A stretch of 64,000 nucleotides of DNA, taken from NCBI GenBank assembly GCA_963776665.1, contig CAVZNQ010000006.1, forward strand, positions 1 through 64,000. The letters are read 5' to 3'. This stretch comes from Roseiarcus sp963776665. Lineage in GTDB: Bacteria; Pseudomonadota; Alphaproteobacteria; Rhizobiales; Beijerinckiaceae. The notes under the pieces were generated by a model that was given only the letters and a program-made list of their open reading frames with translations, searched no databases and was not told the origin of the DNA. Shown here piece by piece: positions 45,857 through 54,593 of the stretch; position 1 is the first letter of the stretch; every line of letters starts with the position of its first letter. The translations under genes and the position numbers were made by a program.

Positions 45857-47815
45857 TCACGGCGCTGGCTGGGAAGCGAAACCGCCGGAGACGCCGAGAT
45901 CCTCCTCCCTCCCGGCGCGGCGCAACAATTCCTGCGCCGCGTCGACCTGCCTCTGGCGGCTCCACATCGCCAAATACATTCCGCCGCGCGCCAAAAGCTC
46001 CTCATGTGTGCCGCGCTCGGCGATGACGCCCTTGTCGAGCACCAGGATCTCGTCGGCGTTGACCACGGTCGAAAGACGGTGCGCGATCACGATCGTCGTG
46101 CGTCCGCGCGAGACGCGCTCCAGCGCCAGCTGAATCTCCCGTTCGGTGAAACTGTCGAGCGCCGACGTCGCTTCGTCGAGGACCAGAATCGGCGGCGCCT
46201 TCAGCATCGTGCGGGCGATGGCGACCCGCTGCTTCTCGCCGCCCGAAAGCTTGAGGCCCCGCTCTCCGACCGGCGACTCATAGCCAAGCGGCAGAGAGCG
46301 GATGAACGGATCGATCTGCGCGTTCTCGGCTGCCGCGACGACGTCGGCTTCGCTTGCGCCGTCTCGCCCGTAGCTGATGTTGTAGAGGACCGTATCGTTG
46401 AACAGCACCGTATCCTGCGGCACCATGCCGATCGCGGCGCGCAGCGAACTCTGGGTGACGGCGCGGATATCCTGCCCGTCGACAAGGATGCGTCCGGCGG
46501 TCGGCTCGTAGAACCGGAACAGGAGCCGCGAGATCGTGGACTTCCCGGCGCCCGAGGGCCCGACGATGGCGATCGTGTGGCCCGCGCGCGCCTCGAACGA
46601 GACGCCGCGCAGGATCGGCCTGCCGGGATCGTATGCGAACTCGACATTGTCGAACCGGACCGCGCCGGCGCTCACCTTCAACGGCTGCGCGCCAGGAAGG
46701 TCCTCGATTTCGGGATTCTGCGCCAGAATGGCGAACATCGCCTCGACGTCGATGATCGCCTGTTTGATCTCCCGATAGACCATCCCCATGAAGTTGAGCG
46801 GCTGGTAGAGTTGCAGCATGATGAGGTTGACCAGGACGAACGCGCCGACGGTCTTCGTTCCGTTCCTTACCTCTGCGACGCACATGACAAGGACGACGAT
46901 CAGGCCGAGGGTGAAAATGATCGCCTGGCCGGCATTGAGCACCGCGAGCGAGACATAGGTCCGCACGCTCATCCGCTCATATCGCGCCATCGCCTTGTCG
47001 TATCGTAGGGCTTCGCGCTCTTCGGCGCCGAAATACTTCACCGTCTCGAAATTGAGCAGACTGTCGATCGCCTTGGTGTTGGCGTCCGTGTCGCTCTCAT
47101 TCATCGAACGGCGAATTCCGATGCGCCAATTGGTGGCCAGTGTCGTGAACACAAGATAAGCGACGACCGTTACGCTGATCGCGAGGACGTAGCGCCAGTC
47201 GAACGAAAACATCATCGCGGCGACGACCAGCGCGAACTCGACGGCGGTCGGAACCGCGGTCAGCATCGAGGTGCGGATGATGGTCTCGATGGCGTTTCGG
47301 CCGCGCTCGAGCACGCGCGTCAATCCGCCAGTCTTACGCTCGAGATGAAATCGTAGAGACAGGCGATGCAAGTGGTCGAATACTTCGATCGCCAGCCGGC
47401 GCACCGCGTTCATGGCGACGGCCGCAAACAGCGCGTCGCGCCCCTGCTGGGTCAACGCCATGACAATGCGCAGGACCCCATAAAGGACGGTCAATGCAAC
47501 CGCACCGAAAAGAACGTGCGGCAGCGGGACCGCATCGAGCGCAAGCTTCCCGGCGACCGCGTCGGTGGCCCACTTGTAGGAATAGGGAATTGCGATCGTG
47601 AACAACTTGGAGAGCAGCATCAGCACGACGGCCAGAAACACGCGCAACTTGAGATCGGCGCGGTCGGCCGGCCAGATATAGGGCCAGAGAAGCTGAACGG
47701 TCCCGGTCAACGTCGCCTGCCGCGCCCGGTTACTGCGCGCGGCGATGAATGTTGACGTCCTGTGATGTTGCATTGGAGCCCGCGAGCGCCGATCAAGAAG
47801 TTCGGCACGACGCAT
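45857..47815 (-). CDS. Atm1/HMT1-type ABC exporter (fused membrane and ATPase domains)
   Basis: About 652 residues from ATG 47815; ATG 47773 is an alternative. Six membrane helices are followed by an ATPase with Walker A (GPSGAGKST), Q-loop (VPQDTVLFNDTV), LSGGEKQRVAIART and Walker B (ILVLDEATSALD). NTKAIDSLLNFETVKYFGAEEREALRYDKAMARYE is the hallmark of mitochondrial Atm1 and alphaproteobacterial homologues, which export glutathione-bound compounds linked to Fe-S and heavy metals. It lies 55 bp upstream of psd on the same strand. Confidence 0.93.
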   Translation of the reverse strand: MRRAELLDRRSRAPMQHHRTSTFIAARSNRARQATLTGTVQLLWPYIWPADRADLKLRVFLAVVLMLLSKLFTIAIPYSYKWATDAVAGKLALDAVPLPHVLFGAVALTVLYGVLRIVMALTQQGRDALFAAVAMNAVRRLAIEVFDHLHRLSLRFHLERKTGGLTRVLERGRNAIETIIRTSMLTAVPTAVEFALVVAAMMFSFDWRYVLAISVTVVAYLVFTTLATNWRIGIRRSMNESDTDANTKAIDSLLNFETVKYFGAEEREALRYDKAMARYERMSVRTYVSLAVLNAGQAIIFTLGLIVVLVMCVAEVRNGTKTVGAFVLVNLIMLQLYQPLNFMGMVYREIKQAIIDVEAMFAILAQNPEIEDLPGAQPLKVSAGAVRFDNVEFAYDPGRPILRGVSFEARAGHTIAIVGPSGAGKSTISRLLFRFYEPTAGRILVDGQDIRAVTQSSLRAAIGMVPQDTVLFNDTVLYNISYGRDGASEADVVAAAENAQIDPFIRSLPLGYESPVGERGLKLSGGEKQRVAIARTMLKAPPILVLDEATSALDSFTEREIQLALERVSRGRTTIVIAHRLSTVVNADEILVLDKGVIAERGTHEELLARGGMYLAMWSRQRQVDAAQELLRRAGREEDLGVSGGFASQPAP

Positions 47816-48322
47816 ATAAGCGCTTTCGCCGCCTTTGACATCCTTTGCGCCGCTAGCGTCTTGCGCTCGACTGTCCCCCGGCCAAGCAGTGGCGCAGGTC
47901 AAGAAGCACTGTCGTGGCGTGAAGCAAGACGCCAGACTGTCGCTGGCCCAGAGTTAGGACGAATCACAATCCACTGCATTGAGGCAAAACCATCTTGGAT
48001 TCGCCGCCTGATGATTCGCGAAAAGCTTGTTCACGGCACGCTAACCGAGCGCTGTCAAGTGAAGAGAGGTCTTTTTTTGTGTAAATCCAGAATCCGTCGC
48101 CCCGCGCATAGTGAATATTCAGCCTTTTTCGGTGCGTACCGTAGTTAAAATCACCATTGTTTGTCTTGTGCGACGTTTTCCTTTGCGCTATATCGCCCTC
48201 GCCCAAGTCGCAACAAGCGGCAAACAATGAGGACGCTCGTTGTGGTCGAACGAGCAGAATGACCTGAAGCTGATCGCCAGAAGGGCGGTCTCGACAGGCA
48301 ACCTTTTGGAGTAACGTCTACA
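47816..48322. promoter_or_regulatory. mucR/Atm1 divergent intergenic region
   Basis: 507 bp without a supported gene; open frames here show no family similarity and poor codon bias. The right half is AT-rich. A candidate mucR promoter is TTGTGC (48166-48171), 17-nt spacer, TATATC (48189-48194). An inverted repeat GCTCGTT (48235-48241) / AACGAGC (48249-48255) lies between promoter and start. MucR proteins bind AT-rich sites and repress their own gene, so these elements are likely involved. Confidence 0.5.
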
Positions 48323-48730
48323 ATGAGCGATTCCAGCAATCACGTTGAGCTCGCAGCGGAGATCGTGTCGGCCTATGTGTCGAACAATTCCGTACCGTCA
48401 AGCGAGTTGCCGGCGCTTCTCAGCGATGTTCACGCGGCAATCGTGCGTGTCGCGACTGGCGCTCAACCTGTTGTCGTCGAGGCCGCCAAGCCGGCAGTCC
48501 CGCCCAAGAAGTCGATTACCAGCGATTACATCATCTGCCTCGAAGACGGTCGCAAATTCAAATCTCTGAAGCGCCATCTCCGGACCCAATACAACCTGTC
48601 TCCCGAAGAGTATCGTGAGAAATGGGGCCTCCCCTCCGACTATCCCATGGTCGCTCCGGCCTACGCCAAGGCGCGGTCGGCGCTGGCGAAGCAGATGGGG
48701 CTCGGACAACAGCGTCGGCGCCGCAAGTAA
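48323..48730 (+). CDS. mucR: MucR/Ros-family transcriptional regulator
   Basis: 135 residues. ELAAEIVSAYVSNNSVPSSELPALLSDVH is the N-terminal oligomerisation region. The zinc-finger-like domain is ICLEDGRKFKSLKRHLRTQYN, followed by LSPEEYREKWGLPSDYPMVAPAYAKARSALAKQMGLG, all typical of MucR. MucR acts as an H-NS-like global repressor of exopolysaccharide, motility and cell-cycle genes in rhizobia. The fourth zinc-ligand position usually held by His (RHLxTH) is Gln here. GGAG lies 11 bp upstream of the ATG. Confidence 0.95.
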   Translation: MSDSSNHVELAAEIVSAYVSNNSVPSSELPALLSDVHAAIVRVATGAQPVVVEAAKPAVPPKKSITSDYIICLEDGRKFKSLKRHLRTQYNLSPEEYREKWGLPSDYPMVAPAYAKARSALAKQMGLGQQRRRRK

Positions 48731-48829
48731 GACGCGGCGGTTAGATCTTATGTAAGCCGCAGCGGCGCGTCCTCGTTTTTGAGCGGGGGCGGGACCGCGC
48801 TCGCTCGCGGGCTCGATACGCCGGCCGTC

Positions 48830-49459
48830 CTATTTCGTACCGAACATGCGGTCCCCGGCGTCGCCCAGTCCGGGGATGATGTAGCCGTGCTCATTGAGCT
48901 TCTCGTCGATCGCGGCGGTCCAGATCTGGACGTCGGGATGGGCTTTGGTCAGCCGCTCGATCCCTTCGGGCGCGGCGAGAAGGCAGACGAACCGGATATC
49001 CTTCACCCCGCGCCGCTTGAGGCGGTCGATGGCGGCGACTGCCGAGTTGGCGGTCGCAAGCATCGGATCCATCACGATCACCAGCCGATCGGCGACATCG
49101 GCCGGGGCCTTGAAGTAATATTCGACCGCCTCGAGGGTTTGCGGGTCGCGATAGAGGCCGATGTGGGCGACCCGCGCGCTCGGGACGAGATCGAGCATCC
49201 CATCGAGAAAACCAACCCCTGCGCGCAGAATAGGCGCGAACACCAGCTTCTTGCCGGCGATCGAGGGCGCCATCATCTTGGCGAGCGGCGTCTCAACCTC
49301 GACCATCTCGAGCGGCAGATCGCGCGTCACCTCGTAGGCGAGCAGCATCCCGATCTCGTTCATGAGCTGCCGGAAGCCCTTTGTAGACACGGTCCTGTCG
49401 CGCATCAGGGTGAGCTTGTGCTGCACCAGCGGGTGGCCGACGACATGAACGTTCGACAT
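48830..49459 (-). CDS. upp: Uracil phosphoribosyltransferase
   Basis: 209 residues. HVVGHPLVQHKLTLMRD is the family N-terminus, FAPILRAGVGFLDGML the conserved core, VIVMDPMLATANSAVAAI the PRPP-binding loop and DAGDRMFGTK the C-terminal uracil-binding signature. It salvages uracil to UMP using PRPP. ATG 49459 fits the family length. It converges with mucR and is divergent from pgsA. Confidence 0.96.
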   Translation of the reverse strand: MSNVHVVGHPLVQHKLTLMRDRTVSTKGFRQLMNEIGMLLAYEVTRDLPLEMVEVETPLAKMMAPSIAGKKLVFAPILRAGVGFLDGMLDLVPSARVAHIGLYRDPQTLEAVEYYFKAPADVADRLVIVMDPMLATANSAVAAIDRLKRRGVKDIRFVCLLAAPEGIERLTKAHPDVQIWTAAIDEKLNEHGYIIPGLGDAGDRMFGTK

Positions 49460-49641
49460 GACGCTTTCACTCTTCGAGCTTGGTCCCGACGACAAGCGGT
49501 AGCCTGATCTTAGACGATGTAGCGCGGCCTAAAGCGACGACGCGGGCCCTCGTCCCCAGTTTTGTCGGCGGGCGCCGGCGCGACGAGCCGCGTTCCCCCC
49601 GCCCCAGCCGGTCGGGCGCTATTGACGGGCGGACGGGCACG

Positions 49642-50253
49642 ATGTCTGCTGCGGCGCAAATGGCATCCTCGACCGCCCGTCCGATCAGCCGCAACTGGTC
49701 CTTGCCCAACATATTGACCTACGCGCGCGTCGCGGCGGTTCCGCTCGTCGCCGGGTTCCTGTTCTGGCCGGATGAGCCCTGGGCGCGATGGACGGCGCTG
49801 GCGATCTTCATCGCCGCGGGAGTGAGCGATTTTTTCGACGGCTATCTGGCCCGCGCCTGGTCGCAGCAGTCCTCGCTCGGCAGAATGCTCGACCCGATCG
49901 CCGACAAGCTCCTCGTATCGGCGGTGATTCTGGTGCTTGCCGCCAACCAGACGATCTCGGGGCTGTCGCTGTGGGCGGCGATTGTCATCCTGTGCCGGGA
50001 AATCCTGGTCTCGGGATTGCGCGAATATCTGGCCGAGCTCCGGGTTCCGCTGCCGGTGACGGCGCTCGCCAAATGGAAGACCGCCGTCCAGTTCGTCGCG
50101 CTCGGTTTCCTGATTGTCGGGCCAGCCGGCGAAGCGCTGCTGCCGGGATCGGTCACGACCGGGATCGTGCTGCTTTGGATCGCGGCGATCCTGACGCTCT
50201 ACACCGGCTGGGACTATATGAAGGCGAGCTACGACCATGCCGGCGGCGATTGA
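49642..50253 (+). CDS. pgsA: CDP-diacylglycerol-glycerol-3-phosphate 3-phosphatidyltransferase
   Basis: 203 residues. NWSLPNILTYARVAAVPLVA is the PgsA start. The CDP-alcohol transferase motif appears as SDFFDGYLARAWSQQSSLGRMLDPIADKLL, and there are four to five membrane helices. It makes phosphatidylglycerol phosphate. ATG 49642 is preferred; ATG 49660 is also in frame. It is followed directly by moaD and moaE, the usual rhizobial order. Confidence 0.94.
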   Translation: MSAAAQMASSTARPISRNWSLPNILTYARVAAVPLVAGFLFWPDEPWARWTALAIFIAAGVSDFFDGYLARAWSQQSSLGRMLDPIADKLLVSAVILVLAANQTISGLSLWAAIVILCREILVSGLREYLAELRVPLPVTALAKWKTAVQFVALGFLIVGPAGEALLPGSVTTGIVLLWIAAILTLYTGWDYMKASYDHAGGD

Positions 50254-50260
50254 GACGAGC

Positions 50261-50512
50261 ATGAAAGCGCTTTATTTCGCCTGGGTGCGCGAGCGGGTCG
50301 GCAAGGCGGAGGAGGAACTCGATCCGCCGGCGACCGTGATGACGGTCGGCGATCTGATCGCGTGGCTCTCGAGACGGGGCGAGCGCTACGCGCACGCCTT
50401 CGACAAGCCGCTCGCGGTTCGCGCCGCCCTCGACCGCGTTCACGCCCGCAACGACGCTCCGATCGCCGGGGCGAAGGAAGTGGCGTTCTTTCCGCCGATG
50501 ACCGGCGGCTGA
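50261..50512 (+). CDS. moaD: Molybdopterin synthase small subunit MoaD
   Basis: 83 residues with ubiquitin-like fold and the essential C-terminal Gly-Gly (FFPPMTGG), which is adenylated and thiocarboxylated. KALYFAWVRERVGKAEEEL is the typical start. ATG 50261 has a GAG-type site; an ATG at 50237 overlaps the end of pgsA. With MoaE it converts cPMP to molybdopterin. Confidence 0.93.
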   Translation: MKALYFAWVRERVGKAEEELDPPATVMTVGDLIAWLSRRGERYAHAFDKPLAVRAALDRVHARNDAPIAGAKEVAFFPPMTGG

Positions 50513-50517
50513 AGCCG

Positions 50518-51000
50518 ATGGCGACTGTCCGCGTCCAGCGCGACGATTTCGACGCCGGCGCAGAGGCCGAAGCGCTGGCCCGAGGACGAACGGACGTCGG
50601 CGCGGTCGCAAGCTTCGTCGGCTACTGCCGCGACGAGGGCGGCAAGCTCGCGGCCCTCGAGCTCGAGCATTACGCGGGCATGGCCGAGGACGAAATCGCC
50701 CGCGCAGTTGGCGAGGCCGAGACTCGCTGGCCGCTCCTCGGCGTGGCGGTGATCCACCGCTACGGCCGCATCGCCCCGGGCGAGCGGATCGTCTTTGTCG
50801 CAGTCGCGGCGGCGCATCGCGGGGCGGCGTTCGCGGCGGCCGAGATGCTGATGGACTATCTCAAGACCCGCGCGCCGTTCTGGAAGCGCGCGATAACCTT
50901 CGACGGCGCCGTCGAAGGTTGGGTGGATGCGAAGGAAGGAGACGAGAGCTCGGCGGCGCGTTGGGGGCGCGCCGACCTGCCGCCGGCGTCAGGCACGTGA
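50518..51000 (+). CDS. moaE: Molybdopterin synthase large subunit MoaE
   Basis: 160 residues. Motifs: GAVASFVGYCRDEGG, LELEHYAGMAEDEI, VIHRYGRIAPGERIVFVAVAAAHRGAAFAAAEMLMDYLKTRAPFWKR with the active-site Lys and Arg. It starts 5 bp after moaD. The 3' end overlaps the convergent GlsB-like gene by 12 bp. Confidence 0.94.
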   Translation: MATVRVQRDDFDAGAEAEALARGRTDVGAVASFVGYCRDEGGKLAALELEHYAGMAEDEIARAVGEAETRWPLLGVAVIHRYGRIAPGERIVFVAVAAAHRGAAFAAAEMLMDYLKTRAPFWKRAITFDGAVEGWVDAKEGDESSAARWGRADLPPASGT

Positions 51001-51240
51001 GACGACCGCGCGGTAGATCAAGAGCACCACGACCGCGCCGATCACCGCGATGATGATGCTGCCGATGTTCACCCCGGTCACGCCGCCGATGCCGAAGAAG
51101 CTCGCCAGAAAACCGCCGACGATGGCGCCGATGACGCCAAGCGCAATGTCCATCAACATGCCCGAGCCGGTCTTGTTGACGATCTTGCTGGCGATGAACC
51201 CGGCGATCAGGCCAAGGATAATCCAGCTGATAATGCCCAT
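50989..51240 (-). CDS. GlsB/YeaQ/YmgE-family stress membrane protein
   Basis: 83 residues with three glycine-rich membrane segments: IISWIILGLIAGFIASKIV, MDIALGVIGAIVGGFLASFFGIGG and GSIIIAVIGAVVVLLIYRAVV. This is the transglycosylase-associated/YeaQ family, often induced by stress; the biochemical role is unknown. It converges with and overlaps the end of moaE. Confidence 0.9.
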   Translation of the reverse strand: MGIISWIILGLIAGFIASKIVNKTGSGMLMDIALGVIGAIVGGFLASFFGIGGVTGVNIGSIIIAVIGAVVVLLIYRAVVSRA

Positions 51241-51402
51241 GTCGAACCCTCCCGCGCGCCCCGCGCTTGCGTTCGAATGTGCGGTATGGACGGGGAAAAC
51301 GCAAGCCGGTACTCTAGGCCGTCATATCTTCGCCAAGCGGCGCCTGTCTGATGACGGCAGGGCCGCGTTTTTGACTTGGCCTCATTCCATTCTAAGGAGA
51401 CG

Positions 51403-51873
51403 ATGATGGGTGCGTTTGACGATGCGATGAAGAACGCCGTGCCGGGAGGCAATCTGGCGACGCCGATCGCCGTGGCCGTAGGCGCGCTGCTCCTTGGCAA
51501 AATGTTTGGCGGCGGCTCCGCGCCATCCCCGGCGCCCGCGCCTGGACGCGTTGCGCCCCCGCCTACGCCGTCGCTGCCGGCCAATCCGCCGGCGGGCAGC
51601 GTCATGGGCGGCCTTTCCGATCTCATCGGCAAGCTCACCGCAGGCGGCGCCGCGCCGCAGGTCAACTCCTGGATCGGGCCCGGGCAGAACCAGCCGATCC
51701 AGCCCGGACAGCTCGGCGGCGCCTTGGGCCAGTCGACGCTGAATGAATTGTCGCAGCGCACCGGCATGAGCCAGCAGGAGCTTTTGAATCAGCTCGCGAC
51801 TGTGCTGCCGCAGCTCATCAACCATCTCACGCCCAACGGCCGCATGCCGACGCTGGCCGATCTGGAGAAGTGA
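51403..51873 (+). CDS. YidB-family (DUF937) protein
   Basis: 156 residues, ATG 51403 (or 51406) with AAGGAG upstream. The N-terminal part is a glycine/proline-rich linker after AVGALLLGKMFGGG. The conserved C-terminal region is SWIGPGQNQPIQPGQLGGALGQSTLNELSQRTGMSQQELLNQLATVLPQLINHLTPNGRMP. Function unknown. It is divergent from the GlsB-like gene and separated from metZ by a hairpin. Confidence 0.9.
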   Translation: MMGAFDDAMKNAVPGGNLATPIAVAVGALLLGKMFGGGSAPSPAPAPGRVAPPPTPSLPANPPAGSVMGGLSDLIGKLTAGGAAPQVNSWIGPGQNQPIQPGQLGGALGQSTLNELSQRTGMSQQELLNQLATVLPQLINHLTPNGRMPTLADLEK

Positions 51874-51917
51874 GGCGAGGCTAAACCTGCAGGGCGGGAT
51901 CGAAAGCCCGGCGAAAA

Positions 51918-51942
51918 GAAGGGGGCGTCTTTGAGGACGCCC
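51918..51942 (-). terminator. Terminator of metZ
   Basis: On the minus strand GGGCGTC, loop CTCAAA and GACGCCC are followed by CCCTTCTTTTC. The 7-bp stem maps to 51923-51942, 50 bp after the metZ stop. Read on the plus strand the stem is not followed by T residues, so it mainly serves metZ. Confidence 0.65.
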
Positions 51943-51991
51943 TATGGATCCCGCCCCGGCCGGGTCAGCGACCCGGCGCCACAGCGGAACC

Positions 51992-53221
51992 TTACTCCGC
52001 CGCGTGGCGGCGCGGCAGCGACGCCTTGTCCAGCGCCTGCGCCAGATCCTCGATCAGGTCGTCGGCGTCCTCGAGGCCGACGGACAGCCTCAAGAGGCCC
52101 GGCGCGATGCCGAGCGCGGCGCGCTGTTCGGGCTTGAGCCGCTGGTGGGTCGTCGTCTCCGGATGGGTGATGAGGCTCTTGGCGTCGCCGAGATTGTTCG
52201 AGATGCCGATGATGGTGAGCGCGTTCGCGACACGGAACGCGGCCGCCTTGCCGCCGGCGACCTCGAACGAGAGCATCGTGCCGCCAGCCTCCATCTGCCG
52301 CATCGCCAGCGCCGCTTGCGGGTGATCGGGGCGGCCGGGGTAGAGCGTCCGCACGACCGCGGGATGACCGCTGAGGAAGTCGGCGATCTTCGCTGCTGTC
52401 CGCGTTTGCGCAGCGACCCGCACGGGCAAGGTCTCGAGCGACTTCAGAAGCGTCCAGGCGTTGAAGGGCGAGAGACAGGGACCCGTCTGGCGCAGGAAAT
52501 TGTGGATGTGGTCGGCGATGAATTTTTCCGACGCCAGGATAATCCCGCCGAGCACGCGCCCCTGGCCGTCGATGTGCTTGGTCGCCGAATAGACGACGCA
52601 ATCGGCGCCGAGCTTCAGCGGATGCTGCAGCAAAGGCGTCGCGAACACGTTGTCCACGACCAGCGTCGCGCCCGCCCCATGCACGATGTCGGCGACGGCG
52701 GCGATGTCGACCAGCTCGAGCGTCGGGTTGGTCGGCGATTCGATGAACGCGGTTTTGGTGTTGGGCCTGAGCGCCGTTCGCCAGGCATCGAGGTCCGCCC
52801 CATCGACGAGGGTCGAAGCGACGCCAAACCGGGGAAGCAACTCCTCGACCACATAGAGACAGGAGCCGAACAACGCCCGCGCGGCGACGATATGGTCGCC
52901 CGCCTTGAGCTGGCCCATGAGCGAGGCGGTGACCGCCGCCATGCCGCTAGCGGTCGCCCGCGCCGCCTCGGCGCCCTCGATCAGCGCCATCCGCCGCTCG
53001 AACATCGACACGGTCGGGTTGGAGAAGCGCGAATAGACGAAGCCCGGATCGTCGCCCTTGAAGCGCGCCTCGGCGATCTCCATCGTGTCGTAGAGGTACC
53101 CCTGGGTGAGAAAGAGCGCTTCCGACGTCTCCTCGAACCGCGATCGCAGCGACCCGCCGTGGATGAGTTGCGTCGCCGGCCTCAGCGTCTTGGGATCGCG
53201 GGATTTTCGCGGCGTCGTCAT
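51992..53221 (-). CDS. metZ: O-succinylhomoserine sulfhydrylase
   Basis: 409 residues, Cys/Met-metabolism PLP enzyme. LRPATQLIHGG at the N-terminus, VYSRFSNPTVSMFERRMALIEG, ATASGMAAVTA, the PLP lysine in YSATKHIDGQGRVLGG and LISHPETTTH-like LITHPETTTHQ are visible. It forms homocysteine from O-succinylhomoserine and sulfide, the direct route used in rhizobia. A SAM-II riboswitch lies in its leader, so expression should fall when S-adenosylmethionine is abundant. Confidence 0.95.
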   Translation of the reverse strand: MTTPRKSRDPKTLRPATQLIHGGSLRSRFEETSEALFLTQGYLYDTMEIAEARFKGDDPGFVYSRFSNPTVSMFERRMALIEGAEAARATASGMAAVTASLMGQLKAGDHIVAARALFGSCLYVVEELLPRFGVASTLVDGADLDAWRTALRPNTKTAFIESPTNPTLELVDIAAVADIVHGAGATLVVDNVFATPLLQHPLKLGADCVVYSATKHIDGQGRVLGGIILASEKFIADHIHNFLRQTGPCLSPFNAWTLLKSLETLPVRVAAQTRTAAKIADFLSGHPAVVRTLYPGRPDHPQAALAMRQMEAGGTMLSFEVAGGKAAAFRVANALTIIGISNNLGDAKSLITHPETTTHQRLKPEQRAALGIAPGLLRLSVGLEDADDLIEDLAQALDKASLPRRHAAE

Positions 53222-53288
53222 CGTTCAAGTCCTCTCGCGCCGACGGCGCTTACGGGGCTCGAGACGAGGCGTATTTTGTGAGAGCGCC

Positions 53289-53348
53289 CCGATCTTTTAG
53301 CCCGATGTTTAACGTGGCGGCAAGCCGACCGGCTCAAATGACCACGGA
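53289..53348 (-). promoter_or_regulatory. SAM-II riboswitch in the metZ leader
   Basis: On the minus strand the leader reads CGTGGTCATTTGAGCCGG, then CTTGCCGCCACGTTAAA and CGGGCTAAAAG. CGTGG pairs with CCACG to form P1. CATTTG, CTTGC, TTAAA and GCTAAA are the conserved SAM-II (metA-type) core elements of the H-type pseudoknot. It ends about 70 bp before the metZ start. This class is well known before metA, metX and metZ genes of alphaproteobacteria; the call rests on motif matching by eye. Confidence 0.85.
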
Positions 53349-53483
53349 AGAGGCCTGAATAGCCGGGGCGAGGTCCCGGCGTCAAGGCCAAGTCTTGTCG
53401 GCGGCGTCGCAGTTTGAATTTCTGAGTTTCCTTTCAGAAGCCATTCACAGGAGCGATTTCCGCTTCCCGCTTCCATCCGCGCC

Positions 53484-54593
53484 CTAGTTGCGGGGCAGGT
53501 TGGGCAGAAGCGCAAGGGCGTTATCCCGGCCGATCGCTTGAAGGTCGGCGGCGGATAGGTCGAGTTCCTTCATGCCCTGCGCTGTCTTCTGCAGCGGCAC
53601 AAACGGATTGTCGCTGCCAAACAGGATTTGCGTCGTGGGAACGAGCTTGGTGAGCGCCGCGATTGCTGGCCGATACGCAGTGCCGGCGATATCGTAGAAA
53701 AGCCGCGCGAGTTCGTAGTCGATGCCATTCGGGGCCACTTCGGCGATATTCTTCGGCGCGTAGTCGTGCATGCGCCCCATCACCATCGGCACGTCTCCGC
53801 CGCCGTGCGAGAAAATGAAGCGAATATCTCGGAAGCGCGCGAACGCGCCGGTGAACATGAGATTTGTGACGGCCCGCGTGGTGTCCTCGGGAATTTCCGA
53901 GATGAGCGGCGAAACATCCGGCAGCAACTTCTGGCAGCAGCTCGCCACCGTCGGATGGACGAAGACCACGGCCTTGCGCCGGTTCAGTTCTTCGAAGACG
54001 GGAACAAAGGCCGGATTGCCAAGCCATTTGGACCCGGAATCGTCGCTGTAACTGGTTACGATGCCGATGCCATCCGCCTTAAGTACGTCGAAAGAATATT
54101 CGATCTCGCGCAGGCTGCCCTCGGCGTCCGGCAGCGGAATGACGGGAAACAGCCCAAACCGACCCGGATGCTTAAGCGCGAGATCAGCCGCATAGTCGTT
54201 GCAAGCCCGAGACGTGCGGCGCGCGGCCTCGGGATCACCGAACCATACGCCGGGGAGCGCCAACGAAAGGACAGCGGTCGCCACGCCTTGGGCGTCCATT
54301 GCGTCGAGCGCTTTTTGCGGGGTCCAGTCGAGCGCCGCCGGCGAAACCCTGCTTCGATTCTCCGCGACGTAGGAAGGCGGCGCGAAGTGATGATGCACAT
54401 CGATCAGCCACGATTTGTCAGCCGTCGTCGCGTTGGCGAGCGCCGGCGATGATCGTCCGATGATTGCCGTCGCTGCGCTTACGCCTATAGCTGCGAAACC
54501 GGAAAGCACGGCTCGCCTTCCAACGGCGCGAGGAGGAACACTTGAGCAACAGAGGCAAGGCGCGATAGATCGACGTCCGGAGTTGTTGTGCAT
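53484..54593 (-). CDS. Amidohydrolase family protein (ACMSD-like), exported by Tat signal
   Basis: 369 residues, ATG with AAGGAG upstream. The start has AVGRRAVLSGFAAIGVSAATAIIG, a twin-arginine signal, ending near PALANA. The metal-dependent hydrolase domain has IDVHHHFAPPSY, VFVHPTVASC, FIFSHGGGDVPMVMGRM and GSDNPF, the His/Asp ligands of the COG2159 group (decarboxylases and hydrolases such as ACMSD). An exported member is less common. Substrate unknown. Confidence 0.85.
   Translation of the reverse strand: MHNNSGRRSIAPCLCCSSVPPRAVGRRAVLSGFAAIGVSAATAIIGRSSPALANATTADKSWLIDVHHHFAPPSYVAENRSRVSPAALDWTPQKALDAMDAQGVATAVLSLALPGVWFGDPEAARRTSRACNDYAADLALKHPGRFGLFPVIPLPDAEGSLREIEYSFDVLKADGIGIVTSYSDDSGSKWLGNPAFVPVFEELNRRKAVVFVHPTVASCCQKLLPDVSPLISEIPEDTTRAVTNLMFTGAFARFRDIRFIFSHGGGDVPMVMGRMHDYAPKNIAEVAPNGIDYELARLFYDIAGTAYRPAIAALTKLVPTTQILFGSDNPFVPLQKTAQGMKELDLSAADLQAIGRDNALALLPNLPRN

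Noticed and set aside
47762..48148. Possible 128-residue protein upstream of mucR
   Set aside because: No similarity or ribosome-binding site, overlaps the Atm1 start region and the AT-rich promoter zone.
51944..53281. 445-codon plus-strand frame opposite metZ
   Set aside because: metZ has its PLP lysine, riboswitch and terminator on the minus strand.
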